DNA of 64,000 bases from GCA-2715965 sp047608975. GTDB taxonomy: Bacteria > Verrucomicrobiota > Verrucomicrobiia > Limisphaerales > JAYPXF01. Below, piece by piece: positions 43,162 through 52,787 of this stretch. The stretch's first letter is position 1, and the number at the start of each line of letters is the position of its first letter. The position numbers and the translations under genes are program-made. Where the stretch lies: assembly GCA_047608975.1 (NCBI GenBank), contig JBLFYM010000001.1, forward strand, positions 62,001-126,000, read 5' to 3'. The notes below the pieces were generated by a model. It ran no database searches and was not told the DNA's origin. It saw nothing but the letters and a program-made list of their open reading frames with translations.

Positions 43162-44487
43162 TTACACTGCCGAGACACGGTAGCCCTTGCGATACTTCCG
43201 CGTCAGATGCTTGTTGGCCGCGGGCTGATTCGTGATCTTCAGCTTCTTGGCATCAAATTTCAGCGTCTCCTTCGGGAAGAACGCAGCCACGTTCCCCAAC
43301 TGAACAGCTTCCGTGAGGTGCCCGCCATACTCGAATCCGTCGCTCGGTTGTTTGCCGTTGAGGCATCCATCAATCCAACCGTGGTAGTGATTGAGACCGG
43401 GTTCGGATTTGATTTCGAAATCCGGTTTGTTGACGAACGGAGTCGCAACATGCGGCACAAAAAGATTTCCGCCTTCACCCACCATGATCGAACCACCACG
43501 CGGCCACCGCTGTCCGGCGGCGAGCTTGGCAATACTGTCACTCGGGCGCCGGCCACCATCATACCAGGTGATCTTCAGCGTATCGCCCGCCGTGTATTGG
43601 GTGCCCGGCACGACGTATTCCAAAGTCTCCTGCGCCGGCCAGACTTCGTTGTTAATGCCGGAATGATCCGAGCGGACACTGATGGGATCACCGGTGATTT
43701 TCAGCGAGGTGTAAACCGGATCCAACAGATGACAGCCAAAGTCACCAATCGCGCCGGAACCAAAATCCTGCCAATCGCGCCAGGCGAAGGGATGGTAGAT
43801 GCGGTTGCCACCGTAAGGTCGCTCAGGCGCGACACTCAGCCATTGGTCCCAGTTCAATCCGGCCGGCTTCGGTTCGTTGTTGGTGGGGCGATCAAGCTGT
43901 CCACTGCGGCCATGACCGGTGGTGCCCACCCAGGAATGAACCTCTCGAATCTTGCCGACGACACCATCCTGTATGAGCTTCACTGCAGTTTGATAAGCGC
44001 TGTGCGAGTGGATTTGATTTCCCATCCGCGTGATCACTCCGTGCTTCTTGGCGGCCAGACGCATCTGACGAGCTTCCCAAACGGTCCGGGTCAGGGGTTT
44101 CTGGCAGTAGACATGTTTTCCCCGAGCCATCGCATCCAGGCTGATGATCGCGTGCGTATGATCGGGGGTTGAAACGGTGACCGCGTCGATCTTGTCCCCC
44201 ATCGAGTCCAGCATCTCGCGGTAATCCTGAAAGATCTTCGCCTTGGGATGCTTCTTACGCACCTTCGCCGTCCGGTCCAGGTCGACATCAGCAAACGCCA
44301 CGGGATCGAGCTTCTTGTGACTCGTCATCTCAATGATGTCCGAGAAGCCTTTGCCGTCTGCCCCGATACCGGCATAAGCCAGCTTGGAGTTGAGGTTGCG
44401 CCCGCGAACGATCGCGGGGGCGGCTACGATTGCGGCCGCCGAGGTGGCCAGAAATGAACGACGGGAAGATTTTGGGACAGGTGACAT
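43162..44487 (-). CDS. Tat-exported Gfo/Idh/MocA oxidoreductase
   Basis: This is 441 residues from MSPVPKSSRRSFLATSAAAI, a twin-arginine signal; the frame is open 48 codons upstream. Rossmann start 'KLAYAGIGADGKGFSDIIEM', then 'AVTVSTPDHTHAIISLDAMA', 'GKHVYCQKPLTRTVWEARQM' (here QKP in place of EKP, usual in PVC members), and the C-terminal 'GDFGCHLLDPVYTSLKITGD'. Such proteins use NAD(P) and are expected in the periplasm. Substrate unknown, likely a sugar derivative. It lies downstream, on the same strand, of the truncated carbonic anhydrase. Confidence 0.9.
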   Translation of the reverse strand: MSPVPKSSRRSFLATSAAAIVAAPAIVRGRNLNSKLAYAGIGADGKGFSDIIEMTSHKKLDPVAFADVDLDRTAKVRKKHPKAKIFQDYREMLDSMGDKIDAVTVSTPDHTHAIISLDAMARGKHVYCQKPLTRTVWEARQMRLAAKKHGVITRMGNQIHSHSAYQTAVKLIQDGVVGKIREVHSWVGTTGHGRSGQLDRPTNNEPKPAGLNWDQWLSVAPERPYGGNRIYHPFAWRDWQDFGSGAIGDFGCHLLDPVYTSLKITGDPISVRSDHSGINNEVWPAQETLEYVVPGTQYTAGDTLKITWYDGGRRPSDSIAKLAAGQRWPRGGSIMVGEGGNLFVPHVATPFVNKPDFEIKSEPGLNHYHGWIDGCLNGKQPSDGFEYGGHLTEAVQLGNVAAFFPKETLKFDAKKLKITNQPAANKHLTRKYRKGYRVSAV

Positions 44488-44548
44488 GGGAGGGATAGTG
44501 GCCGACCGTTTCGTGGGATCAAGCCCTAGTTCACTCCTGATCTTAATC

Positions 44549-45115
44549 CTATTTGGAGCCTTTGGCCCGCTGCCGAACGAGTCCGAGCATCCGGCCGTTG
44601 AGTGGCTGGACAGGGCGATAGTTGTGATCATACAAGGCGCGGAACTTTTTGAGCTGCGCCTCAGAGATCGACAAGGGCTTTGGGTAGACGAACCAACGAA
44701 GACCTTCGGTTGCCGGCGGGGTCGTCAACGATCCTTGGTAGCTGAAAAGCGCAGAGTCTTTTGGCACCAGCGAAGAAACGTCCACCTGAGCCATCACATC
44801 CATTTTGTGTTTTCCGGGTTTGTCAGGCAGATGCCTGATGATCGGTTCCAGTTGCCCGTTCTTCTTTCCTTTCTGAAAGAATACCCCGCCGACCAACAGA
44901 TGCTCGCGATCGTCCTTGTGAACGAGATGCATTTCCAGATCCCGATATTTTCCGTTGATCGTGTGCTCACTCAGGCTGTGAAAGTGGAACTGCACAAGGT
45001 GATACTCCCGCCCGTCATATTTCACGCTGCTCTGGGCATGGACAATCTCTTGGATGGTGTGCCCATTGTTCACCACATCGATAGTGTCAGATTTGTAAGA
45101 GACCTTCAGCGGCAC
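44549..45115 (-). pseudogene. 5'-truncated alpha-carbonic anhydrase
   Basis: The reverse frame from GTG at 45115-45113 encodes 188 residues of an alpha-class carbonic anhydrase: 'PLKVSYKSDTIDVVNNGHTI', zinc ligands in 'QFHFHSLSEH' (two His) and 'EMHLVH' (third His), 'SYQGSLTTPPATEGLRW', and a normal C-terminus. The first ~50-60 residues of the family (signal peptide, 'GxxQSPIxI' region) are missing: their place is taken by DNA that lies at the start of the sulfatase gene on the opposite strand (ATG 45200). The frame continues open further up but is not carbonic-anhydrase-like there. The gene therefore looks cut by an insertion or rearrangement. Whether a shortened product is still made is unknown. 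Confidence 0.75.
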
Positions 45116-45199
45116 ACCTCGCGACCTGATCGCCACTCCCGGCCAAGGCAACACTCCACCTCGACAAGCCGCCAGACGATACCGCAACCTGACCGAGCA

Positions 45200-47332
45200 A
45201 TGAAAAAGCACTTTCTCGTCTTTGCCACGATGGCGTTCCTCAACGTCCCGCTCATGGCGGCGCTCAAGCTGAGCGTGGCCGGTGATTCGGAACAGTTGCC
45301 CCAACTCAGCAGGACCGGTGGCTGGACCAAGGTGTCCAGCGGGAATGACAAAGGTCAGACAATTGAGCTGAACGAGTCCGGCAATCTTCAGGGGATTCTT
45401 TTGCAGCTGGGCGCGGTTGATACCGCGAAAGATCTGACCGTGTCGATTCTCGGTACGGCCGGCGGATTTCCAACCGGCAAGCCCTTCTTCTCGGACACCG
45501 GAGATTTGCCGCCGGAAATCCGGGAGGGAGAATCGCTCACGGTGGAATTTCAATCCGCCTTGCCGTTGGAGCCAGGGACCTATGCCATCGTCGTGTCCTC
45601 TCAAGGTTCCAACCTCAAGTTGCGCATGAGCAGCGCCAATGGATATCCCGCGGGACGGGCCATCCGAAAGAACGCCAGTTCGAAAGGGAAATGGACCGGT
45701 GCGGGAGGCGCGGGCAGTGATCTGATCTTCCGATTGTTGGGTAGTGTTGAAGGAACAAGTATTCAGGCTTCCGGCTACTCTGCAGTTCCCACAATTGAAT
45801 TGCTGAAACACAAAAACCCCGCCTTCAAACCGTCGCAGCTATCGGATCTGAAACGCCAACCCAACATCGTCACGATCATGGTGGATGATCTGGGCTGGAA
45901 CCAACTCGGGGTCACGCAGTCCACGATGGGAACCAACCCCAAGATCTACCAGACGCCGAATCTGGCCAAGCTTGCGACCGGTGGGCTCAGCTTCACCCAT
46001 GCTTACACCCAACCGAATTGCGCCCCGACGCGGGCAGCGATGCTCTCCGGGCAATACCCCGCGCGAATTCACAACGACGTTTACATTGTGGGTAATCTCA
46101 ATCGCAATGGAGGTGGCGGTATCTCCCGGAAGAACGCGAAGTTCCTCGGTCCGGAACAGACGGAGAACGTGGCGGCGGAAGCGATCACAGTTGCCGAGGC
46201 ACTCCGGGAAAACGGGTATGCGACGGCCCACATCGGCAAATACCATGTCGGTGGCCACGGCGGTGACGAAACTCTGCCCGAGAATGTTGGCTTCGATGTC
46301 AACATCGGTGGTTTCAGCCAAGGGCATCAACCGGTTTGTTTCGCCCGGATGAAGGACGGTGAATGGGAATTCAGCAAACTCGGTCGCGGAGATTTTGATC
46401 GTTTCGGTGCCCCTTATACCGAGGCCTATCTGAAGAAATACAATTTCCCCAGGTCGCTGCTCAATACGCCGAAGCATGTCAGCGATGCGTTGTCCGATGC
46501 CATGGAGGAAACGTTGCGGTCTTTCGCCAAGGGCAAGAAGCCATTCTATCTTCAACTCCATCCCTACGCTGTGCACGGGCCGGTAAAGTCGCGACCGGAT
46601 CTGAAAGCGGCCGCTGGTGGTGACGAACTCGCGGGTTTCGTAAGCAGCATCGACCTGACTCTCGGCCGCCTTCAGCAGGTGATCGCCGATCCCAACGGCG
46701 ATGGCGACACCCGTGACAGCCTCGTCGATAACACCCTGATCCTCTTCACCTCGGACAACGGCGGCACGCACAAGGACAACCTCCCGCTGCGAGGCAAGAA
46801 AGGCATGTTCACCGAGGGCGGCGTGCGGGTGCCCCTGATTGCGTATTGGCCGGGAGTGATTCCCGCCAACACCGTGACGGATCACATGGTGCATTCCGTT
46901 GATTATTACCCGACCTATCTGAAACTGGCCGGCGACCGTTGGACTCCACCTGCTTCCGGACATCCACTCGACGGCGAATCGTTTGCCGATGTTCTGCTCG
47001 ATCCAAACCTCAAACGCAGCCGCGATCCTATCTTCTATCTGTTTCCCGGCTACATGGACGTCCGCGCCCAGCCTTGTGTCGTCGTCATCGACGAGGTTAA
47101 AGGCCAGCGCCACAAACTTCTTTACTTCTATGAAGCGGACGGCTGGGAACTCTACAACCTGAGTGAAGACATCGGGGAGAAATCCAACCTCATCAGCAGC
47201 GAGCCCGCCATCGCCGCGGCCCTTTCCAAGAAGATCCGCACCTGGCTTACCCAACAACACCCAACCTGGAAACCAAAGTATCCTTTGAACAAGGAAAGTG
47301 GTGAACCAGCCGGCCCGCCTCCGGTATTGTGA
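45200..47332 (+). CDS. Exported sulfatase with N-terminal beta domain
   Basis: This is 710 residues with signal peptide MKKHFLVFATMAFLNVPLMA. Residues about 20-210 are a beta-rich extra domain seen in PVC sulfatases. The catalytic part starts 'PNIVTIMVDDLGWNQLG' (metal Asp pair), then the sulfatase motif 'NCAPTRAAMLSGQYPARIHN' where Cys is the residue converted to formylglycine (C-x-P-T-R; Thr replaces the usual Ser), 'ATAHIGKYHVGG', 'LILFTSDNGGTHKDNLPLRG' and 'KGMFTEGGVRVPLIAYWPG'. It removes sulfate esters, probably from a polysaccharide, in the periplasm. Followed 153 bases later by the giant ThuA/propeller protein on the same strand. No maturase gene is visible. Confidence 0.93.
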   Translation: MKKHFLVFATMAFLNVPLMAALKLSVAGDSEQLPQLSRTGGWTKVSSGNDKGQTIELNESGNLQGILLQLGAVDTAKDLTVSILGTAGGFPTGKPFFSDTGDLPPEIREGESLTVEFQSALPLEPGTYAIVVSSQGSNLKLRMSSANGYPAGRAIRKNASSKGKWTGAGGAGSDLIFRLLGSVEGTSIQASGYSAVPTIELLKHKNPAFKPSQLSDLKRQPNIVTIMVDDLGWNQLGVTQSTMGTNPKIYQTPNLAKLATGGLSFTHAYTQPNCAPTRAAMLSGQYPARIHNDVYIVGNLNRNGGGGISRKNAKFLGPEQTENVAAEAITVAEALRENGYATAHIGKYHVGGHGGDETLPENVGFDVNIGGFSQGHQPVCFARMKDGEWEFSKLGRGDFDRFGAPYTEAYLKKYNFPRSLLNTPKHVSDALSDAMEETLRSFAKGKKPFYLQLHPYAVHGPVKSRPDLKAAAGGDELAGFVSSIDLTLGRLQQVIADPNGDGDTRDSLVDNTLILFTSDNGGTHKDNLPLRGKKGMFTEGGVRVPLIAYWPGVIPANTVTDHMVHSVDYYPTYLKLAGDRWTPPASGHPLDGESFADVLLDPNLKRSRDPIFYLFPGYMDVRAQPCVVVIDEVKGQRHKLLYFYEADGWELYNLSEDIGEKSNLISSEPAIAAALSKKIRTWLTQQHPTWKPKYPLNKESGEPAGPPPVL

Positions 47333-47485
47333 TCACCCATCCGAAAGTGCCTTGCCGTTTCCCGGCGCGATATCCAATTGCCTCGTAACGGCTTGGTGTC
47401 CTTCGTGGTCTGTCGCCTTGGTACGGCGTGGCACAGACTTCAAAATCCTTGCCGGAATTCTTCGGATGCGAACAATGCACCGCAC

Positions 47486-50400
47486 ATGAAACGCATCAGA
47501 GGCATTCTGGCACTGACCCTATGTTTTCTGTCTGCATCCGGTTTTGCCGCCGCGCCCGCCAAGCTGAAGGCTCTGCTCGTGGCCGGGGGGTGTTGTCACG
47601 ATTACAAAGGGCAGTACAAGGTTCTTTCCGAAGGCATCCAAGCCCGCGCCAACGTGCAGGTGGATGTCTGGTGGACGGATGACCGGAGCACCAACCCGCC
47701 GCTCGACCTCTACGACAATCCCGACTGGGCCAAAGGCTACGACGTGATCATTCACGACGAATGTGCCGCGGGTAACAAGGACCTGGAGGTCTTTCAGCGA
47801 ATCCTCGACGCCCACAAGACCATTCCCGCCATTCATCTGCATTGCGCGATGCACAGCTTTCGGAATGGCACGGACGGGTGGTTTAAGCACCTCGGTCTGC
47901 AGTCATCCAGTCACGGTCCCCAGGCCCCTATCGAGGTGAAGTTCAGCAAGAGCGCGCATCCCATCACCGCCACCCTCAAGGACTGGACCACGATCCGCGA
48001 AGAACTCTACAATAACCTCAAAACCTTCGGCATCACCCCGCTTGCGACCGGTAAGCAGGTCATCAAACGCAAGGGCAAGGAACAGGTCGTGGAGCACATC
48101 GTCGTTTGGACGAACGAGAAGCATGGTGCCCGCAGCTTCAGCACCACCTTGGGGCACAACACCGAGACCGTCGCCGATCCGCGCTACCTCGAACTCGTTA
48201 CCCGCGGTCTGCTTTGGGCCTGTGACCAGTTGGACCCCTCTGTTCTAGGCAAGCCTTACCAGGGTGAAAACAAGATCACCTTCGTCAAAGCCAAACCCCA
48301 GAAGGCGAAGCCCGCTCCGAAGGACGCCACGCTGGTAACCGTGACCGCCAGTAGTGTCCAGGGTGGTCGCGATCCGTGGATGGCCATCGATGGCAACAAG
48401 AAAACCCGTTGGTGCGCCGCCAACAGCAGCAAGCCGCAATCGCTACAACTCGAGTTCGACAAGCCGCAGGAACTCACCGGCGTGAACATCAACTGGGAGA
48501 GCCAGACTACCACTTACGGCTACAAACTTGAGAGTTCCCTCGACGGTGAAAAATGGAATCTTGTGCACGACGCCACCGGCAACCGGGAACCGGGGGATAC
48601 TTCCGACAAATTCCCCGCCGCCAAACTCAAGTTCCTCCGTGTCACCGGCACGAGCGCTGGCAGTTGGATCAGCCTTTGGGAACTCACCGTCCAAGGCAAA
48701 GGTATCAAATCCCTCTACCCGAAACTCGACCAGAAGACCGCCGCCAAACTCAAGACCGCTGCTAACGATCCACTCAAAGCCGGCGGCAACATCAAGCCCC
48801 AGATCGTCAAACTCACGGCGGCAGAAGAAGCTGCAATTTTGAAGGACGTCAAAGTTCCCGAGGGATTCGAAGCCACACTTTTCGCCCCGTCACAAACCGC
48901 GAACTACCCGGTCTATGTCGCTGCATCCCCCGGCGGCGATCTCTACGTCTCCAGCGACGGCAATGGTTCACTGGGCCGCAATCCCAATCGTGGTCGCATC
49001 CTCCGCCTCCGCGATAATGACGGTGATGGTCGCGCTGACGAAGTGACCGAATTTGTAAAGAACATCGATTCGCCGCGCGGAATCATCTGGGATCACGACC
49101 GCCTCTACGTGCTGCACCCACCGCACATCACTGTCTATTTCGATCGGGACGGGGACGGCATCGCCGAGAGTTCCAAACGTCTCATCCAGGGCATCGCCTT
49201 CGGCTTCGGCAATCGTCCGCCCGATCATACGACCAACGGACTCGAACTCGGCACCGACGGTTGGATCTACATCGCCGGTGGCGACTTCGGATTCATGGAA
49301 GCCCGCGGCACCGACGGTCGCCGACTCCAACACCGGGGTGGGGGAGTCATCCGTTTTCGCCCTGACGGCACGGGTCTGGAAATCTTCGCGACCGGCACCC
49401 GCAACATCCTCGGCACGCCCATGAGCCCGCTCCTCGACCTCTTCGCCCGCGACAACACCAACGACGGCGGCGGTTGGGACGTTCGCTTCCATCACTTCAG
49501 TGGACTCGAAGACCATGGCTACCCGCGCCTCTACAAAAACTTCGCCAACGAACACATTCACCCGCTCGCCGACTACGGTGGCGGTTCCGGCTGTGGCAGC
49601 GTCTACATCCACGAACCCGGATTCCCCACCGAATGGGCTCATGCCCCCTTTACCTGCGACTGGGGCCGCGCCGGACTCTTCCGCCACAGCGTCAAACGCC
49701 AAGGTGCCGGATTCATCGAGACCGAAGCTCCGAAGACCTTCATCAAAGTGACCCGTCCCACCGACGCCGATGTGGACGGCATGAGCCGCGTCTACCAGGC
49801 CAGCTGGAAAGGCCCGGCCACCTTCAACTGGGCGGGACCTGACCACGGCTACATCACCCGCGTCACGCCGAAGGCCTTCAAGGCAAAGGCTCTCCCTGAT
49901 TTCGACAAGCTCGAGGACGCTCAACTGATTCAGCTCCTTGAATCTCCCAGCCACATTCGCGCTCTCACGGCCCAGCGCACTCTGCTCCGTCGCGATGTTT
50001 CCGAGGTCACCACCAAATCGCTGATGGGATTGGCCAGCAACAAATCCAAAGAACTCCGCGCCCGCGTGGGAGCCCTCTACGCCATCACCCAACGCGGCAT
50101 CGACAGCAGCCACAGTGAAAGCGTCATCAAGACCGTTTCCCCGCTCGCAAAAGACGCCACCATCCAACCTTTTCTACTGCGCGCCCTCGGCGACATGGGC
50201 ATCGACCAATTGACCAAAGGCAAAACCGGTCCTGCCCCCGCTGATCTGTTGATCGCCGGAGCCAGGAGCAACGATCCCCGGACACGGGTCGAAGCCATCA
50301 TCGCCGCTACGCGCCAGCAGAACCAAGCCGCAGCTGAGACCATTGCCCAAAGTCTCGGACACCCAGATCCGGTCATTGCCCACACCGCCTTCCGTGCCTT

Positions 50401-51892
50401 GACCAAACTGATCTCGCCCGGTCCCGCGTTGGCTATTCTCGACACCGCCGCCAGCTCGGAAGCCCAACGTGCCGGCGCATCGCACGCCCTCATGCGCATG
50501 CACAAGAAAGACGTTATTGATGCCCTTATCAAACGCCTGCCCTCCGCTTCGAAAGAATCGCAGCCATTTATCCAGGCCGCTCTGTGCCGTCTCTATCACC
50601 GCGAAGCGGATTGGACCGGCGACTCCTGGGGCACCCGCCCTGACACGCGCGGCCCCTACTACCAACTGGAAACTTGGGACGAATCTGCAAGCATCCTCAG
50701 TGCTCTCAAAACCGCTTTGGTCAAAGCCACGGCCGGTGAAGCTGCTCAGTTGATCACTGAGATGAACCGCAATCGCATCCACGACAATGACGCCCTCAAC
50801 CGCATCATTCAGGTCGCGACTGATGACGACGCCCACGTCATCACCGCAGTCGCCCAACTCGCGGCGGCGAAAGACATCCCAGCCAAAGCTGTCCCCCTGC
50901 TCATCAAAGCTGCGCGCCGGGAAGACACCCCACCAATGGTTCTCTCGCAGACCATCGAATGTCTCAACAAGGTCAACCTCCCGGAGGCCCTCGCAGCAAC
51001 CCTTTCTGCCCTTTCAGTTCTGGATCACGTCAAAGGCGCGGGCAAAGCACAGAGTGCCGCGCAAAATGCCTTTCTGAAGAATCGAAACCTCGACAACCAA
51101 TACGCGGCCCTCGCCGAGCTTGCGGCCAAGGACACCGAATCCGGTGAAACGCGTTGGGCCCACGCCGGCCTGCTGGAACTCGCCTCTCGCAAAAACTCAG
51201 GCCCCGAGGCCAAAGCCCACGCCACCAAGGAAATTGACCTCGCCTGGCAGGACCCGGCCCGCCGCGTCCTCCTGATGAAACTCGCCGGAGACCTGAGGAA
51301 CCATCATCTGGACGCCCGCATCGCCGCCGCCATGAACGACTTCGATCCCGATGTCGTCAAGGTAGCCAAAGCCGCCGCCAGGCGATTGAAAATCCAGCCC
51401 CCCGGTGCCGACAAAACTCCCAAGTTGGAAACGCTGAAGCTCGAAGATGCGTTGGCTCAGGCCATCAAGTTGAAAGGTGACCCCGCCCTCGGCGAAGCCG
51501 TGTTCATGAAGGCCGCCTGCGCCTCCTGTCACACCGTCAGTCAAGACCAGCCGCTAAAAGGTCCCTACCTCGGGAATATCGCCAACACCTACCGTCGCAA
51601 CGACCTCGCACTATCCATCCTCGATCCCAACAAAATCATCGCTCAAGGCTTCGCCACGCACTCCATCACGATGGCCAATGAATTCGAATATACCGGCTTC
51701 ATCACCAAGGAAGCCGCCGACCAGATCACGCTCCGAGACGTCACCGCACGAGAACACATCCTGAGGAAATCTGAGATTGAACAACGGAAGACGCTGCCAA
51801 ACTCCATCATGCCCCCCGGCCTGTTGAACGCCTTCTCCCTCAAAGAGTTCGCGAGTTTGCTAGACTATTTGGAAGGTCTTTCGAAGAATTGA
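47486..51892 (+). CDS. ThuA / discoidin / PVC propeller / HEAT / cytochrome c protein
   Basis: This is 1468 residues with signal peptide MKRIRGILALTLCFLSASGF. Domains: ThuA (glutamine-amidotransferase-like fold) at about 26-250 ('KALLVAGGCCHDYKGQYKVL', 'IHLHCAMHSFRNG'); an F5/8 type C (discoidin) sugar-binding domain at about 285-405; a PVC-type membrane-bound dehydrogenase propeller at about 450-800 ('VPEGFEATLFAPSQ', 'RILRLRDNDGDGRADEVTEF'); HEAT-like helical repeats at about 805-1305; and a C-terminal heme domain with CASCH near 1346 and 'LPNSIMPPGLLNAFS'. The pieces are all PVC families; this chain joins them in one protein. Exported, with the heme domain suggesting electron transfer from an oxidised sugar. 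Confidence 0.9.
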   Translation: MKRIRGILALTLCFLSASGFAAAPAKLKALLVAGGCCHDYKGQYKVLSEGIQARANVQVDVWWTDDRSTNPPLDLYDNPDWAKGYDVIIHDECAAGNKDLEVFQRILDAHKTIPAIHLHCAMHSFRNGTDGWFKHLGLQSSSHGPQAPIEVKFSKSAHPITATLKDWTTIREELYNNLKTFGITPLATGKQVIKRKGKEQVVEHIVVWTNEKHGARSFSTTLGHNTETVADPRYLELVTRGLLWACDQLDPSVLGKPYQGENKITFVKAKPQKAKPAPKDATLVTVTASSVQGGRDPWMAIDGNKKTRWCAANSSKPQSLQLEFDKPQELTGVNINWESQTTTYGYKLESSLDGEKWNLVHDATGNREPGDTSDKFPAAKLKFLRVTGTSAGSWISLWELTVQGKGIKSLYPKLDQKTAAKLKTAANDPLKAGGNIKPQIVKLTAAEEAAILKDVKVPEGFEATLFAPSQTANYPVYVAASPGGDLYVSSDGNGSLGRNPNRGRILRLRDNDGDGRADEVTEFVKNIDSPRGIIWDHDRLYVLHPPHITVYFDRDGDGIAESSKRLIQGIAFGFGNRPPDHTTNGLELGTDGWIYIAGGDFGFMEARGTDGRRLQHRGGGVIRFRPDGTGLEIFATGTRNILGTPMSPLLDLFARDNTNDGGGWDVRFHHFSGLEDHGYPRLYKNFANEHIHPLADYGGGSGCGSVYIHEPGFPTEWAHAPFTCDWGRAGLFRHSVKRQGAGFIETEAPKTFIKVTRPTDADVDGMSRVYQASWKGPATFNWAGPDHGYITRVTPKAFKAKALPDFDKLEDAQLIQLLESPSHIRALTAQRTLLRRDVSEVTTKSLMGLASNKSKELRARVGALYAITQRGIDSSHSESVIKTVSPLAKDATIQPFLLRALGDMGIDQLTKGKTGPAPADLLIAGARSNDPRTRVEAIIAATRQQNQAAAETIAQSLGHPDPVIAHTAFRALTKLISPGPALAILDTAASSEAQRAGASHALMRMHKKDVIDALIKRLPSASKESQPFIQAALCRLYHREADWTGDSWGTRPDTRGPYYQLETWDESASILSALKTALVKATAGEAAQLITEMNRNRIHDNDALNRIIQVATDDDAHVITAVAQLAAAKDIPAKAVPLLIKAARREDTPPMVLSQTIECLNKVNLPEALAATLSALSVLDHVKGAGKAQSAAQNAFLKNRNLDNQYAALAELAAKDTESGETRWAHAGLLELASRKNSGPEAKAHATKEIDLAWQDPARRVLLMKLAGDLRNHHLDARIAAAMNDFDPDVVKVAKAAARRLKIQPPGADKTPKLETLKLEDALAQAIKLKGDPALGEAVFMKAACASCHTVSQDQPLKGPYLGNIANTYRRNDLALSILDPNKIIAQGFATHSITMANEFEYTGFITKEAADQITLRDVTAREHILRKSEIEQRKTLPNSIMPPGLLNAFSLKEFASLLDYLEGLSKN

Positions 51893-51909
51893 GCCGAAGA
51901 CTTTTCGAC

Positions 51910-52641
51910 ATGGGAGAACCTCGTTTACTGATCATGGGTGGGTGCAACGGTGCCGGCAAAACAACCTTGGCTCGCGAACTCTTGCCTATGCTTGGGATCG
52001 CTCGGTTCCTGAATGCGGATGAAATTGCGCGAGGTCTTTCTCCTTTGGACATCTCGCTTGCAAACGTGAGTGCGGGGCGCTTGCTGTTGGCGGAGGTGGC
52101 GAGTCTGATTCAAACCGGCAAAGAGTTCGCGATGGAATCCACACTGAGCGGTCGGGCGCAGGTCCGCCTGATCCAGCGGGCGAAGGAATCGGGCTATCGA
52201 TTTGTTTTGCACTACGTCCTGCTGGACTCTGCCAAACAATCCAGCGAACGCGTGAAACTGAGGACATCGCTGGGGGGCCACGATGTGCCTGAAGCAGATC
52301 TTGCCCGACGGTTCGACCGGAGCGTTGCGAATTTTTGTGAAAACTACCTTCCGCTTGCGGACGACTGGGTGGTATGGGAAAATTCAAATCCACCGGCGCG
52401 GCAAATCGCGTCGGACCAGACTCATTCCAAAGAACAAATCATCGCCATGTTAAAAGGCACTCATCTTCAGGAAACACCCGACGCCAATCAATCGGAACAG
52501 GTCCGCCTTGGCTTGGAGGCGAGCCGACGCGCGACGGCAAAGATGCTCGATTACTACCGCCGCATGGGCGTGAAGGTGACCCCGCAGATGACTTTGGCTG
52601 ATCCTGATGAAGTCTTGGATGTCCCGCGTGGGGTGCTTTAA
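51910..52641 (+). CDS. Zeta-toxin-like P-loop kinase
   Basis: This is 243 residues from the ATG at 51910; a TTG at 51889 would overlap the previous stop. P-loop 'LLIMGGCNGAGKTTLARELL', 'ARFLNADEIARGLSPLD' with the Asp of the zeta DE motif, and 'EFAMESTLSGRAQVRLIQRA', matching the conserved E[ST]TLS-x-R of zeta kinases. The family phosphorylates small molecules such as UDP-GlcNAc. No epsilon-type antitoxin gene is adjacent. The last ~70 residues (after 'HSKEQIIAMLKGTHLQETPD') are an added helical segment ending 'YYRRMGVKVTPQMTLADPDE', not part of the kinase core. It is directly downstream of the giant PVC gene. Confidence 0.8.
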   Translation: MGEPRLLIMGGCNGAGKTTLARELLPMLGIARFLNADEIARGLSPLDISLANVSAGRLLLAEVASLIQTGKEFAMESTLSGRAQVRLIQRAKESGYRFVLHYVLLDSAKQSSERVKLRTSLGGHDVPEADLARRFDRSVANFCENYLPLADDWVVWENSNPPARQIASDQTHSKEQIIAMLKGTHLQETPDANQSEQVRLGLEASRRATAKMLDYYRRMGVKVTPQMTLADPDEVLDVPRGVL

Positions 52642-52787
52642 GGGGCTCTCGCGATTCTGTTCGGAACTTTGTTGGTGCGGTGTGTGGATCAAATAGAACT
52701 GGAAGGTCGGATTTCCTCAAGATCGCCCAATTCACTTGAGGATCGACCGGATCATTCATTTTGGCTTAAAGGTTTCCCGATCAAACC

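Noticed and set aside
45839..47260. Long open frame antisense to the sulfatase (473 codons)
   Set aside because: It mirrors the codon structure of the sulfatase on the opposite strand, shows no recognisable motifs and has no ribosome site.
48968..50167. Long open frame antisense to the giant PVC protein
   Set aside because: The forward-strand gene has clear domains and heme motif; the antisense frame is a by-product of its GC-rich codons.
51889..51909. TTG start for the zeta-like protein, overlapping the previous stop
   Set aside because: The seven extra residues (MSRRLFD) are not family-like and an ATG lies 21 bases further in; the overlap remains possible for coupling.
51910..52641. Toxin-antitoxin system
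   Set aside because: The kinase resembles zeta toxin, but no small antitoxin gene is next to it on either side.
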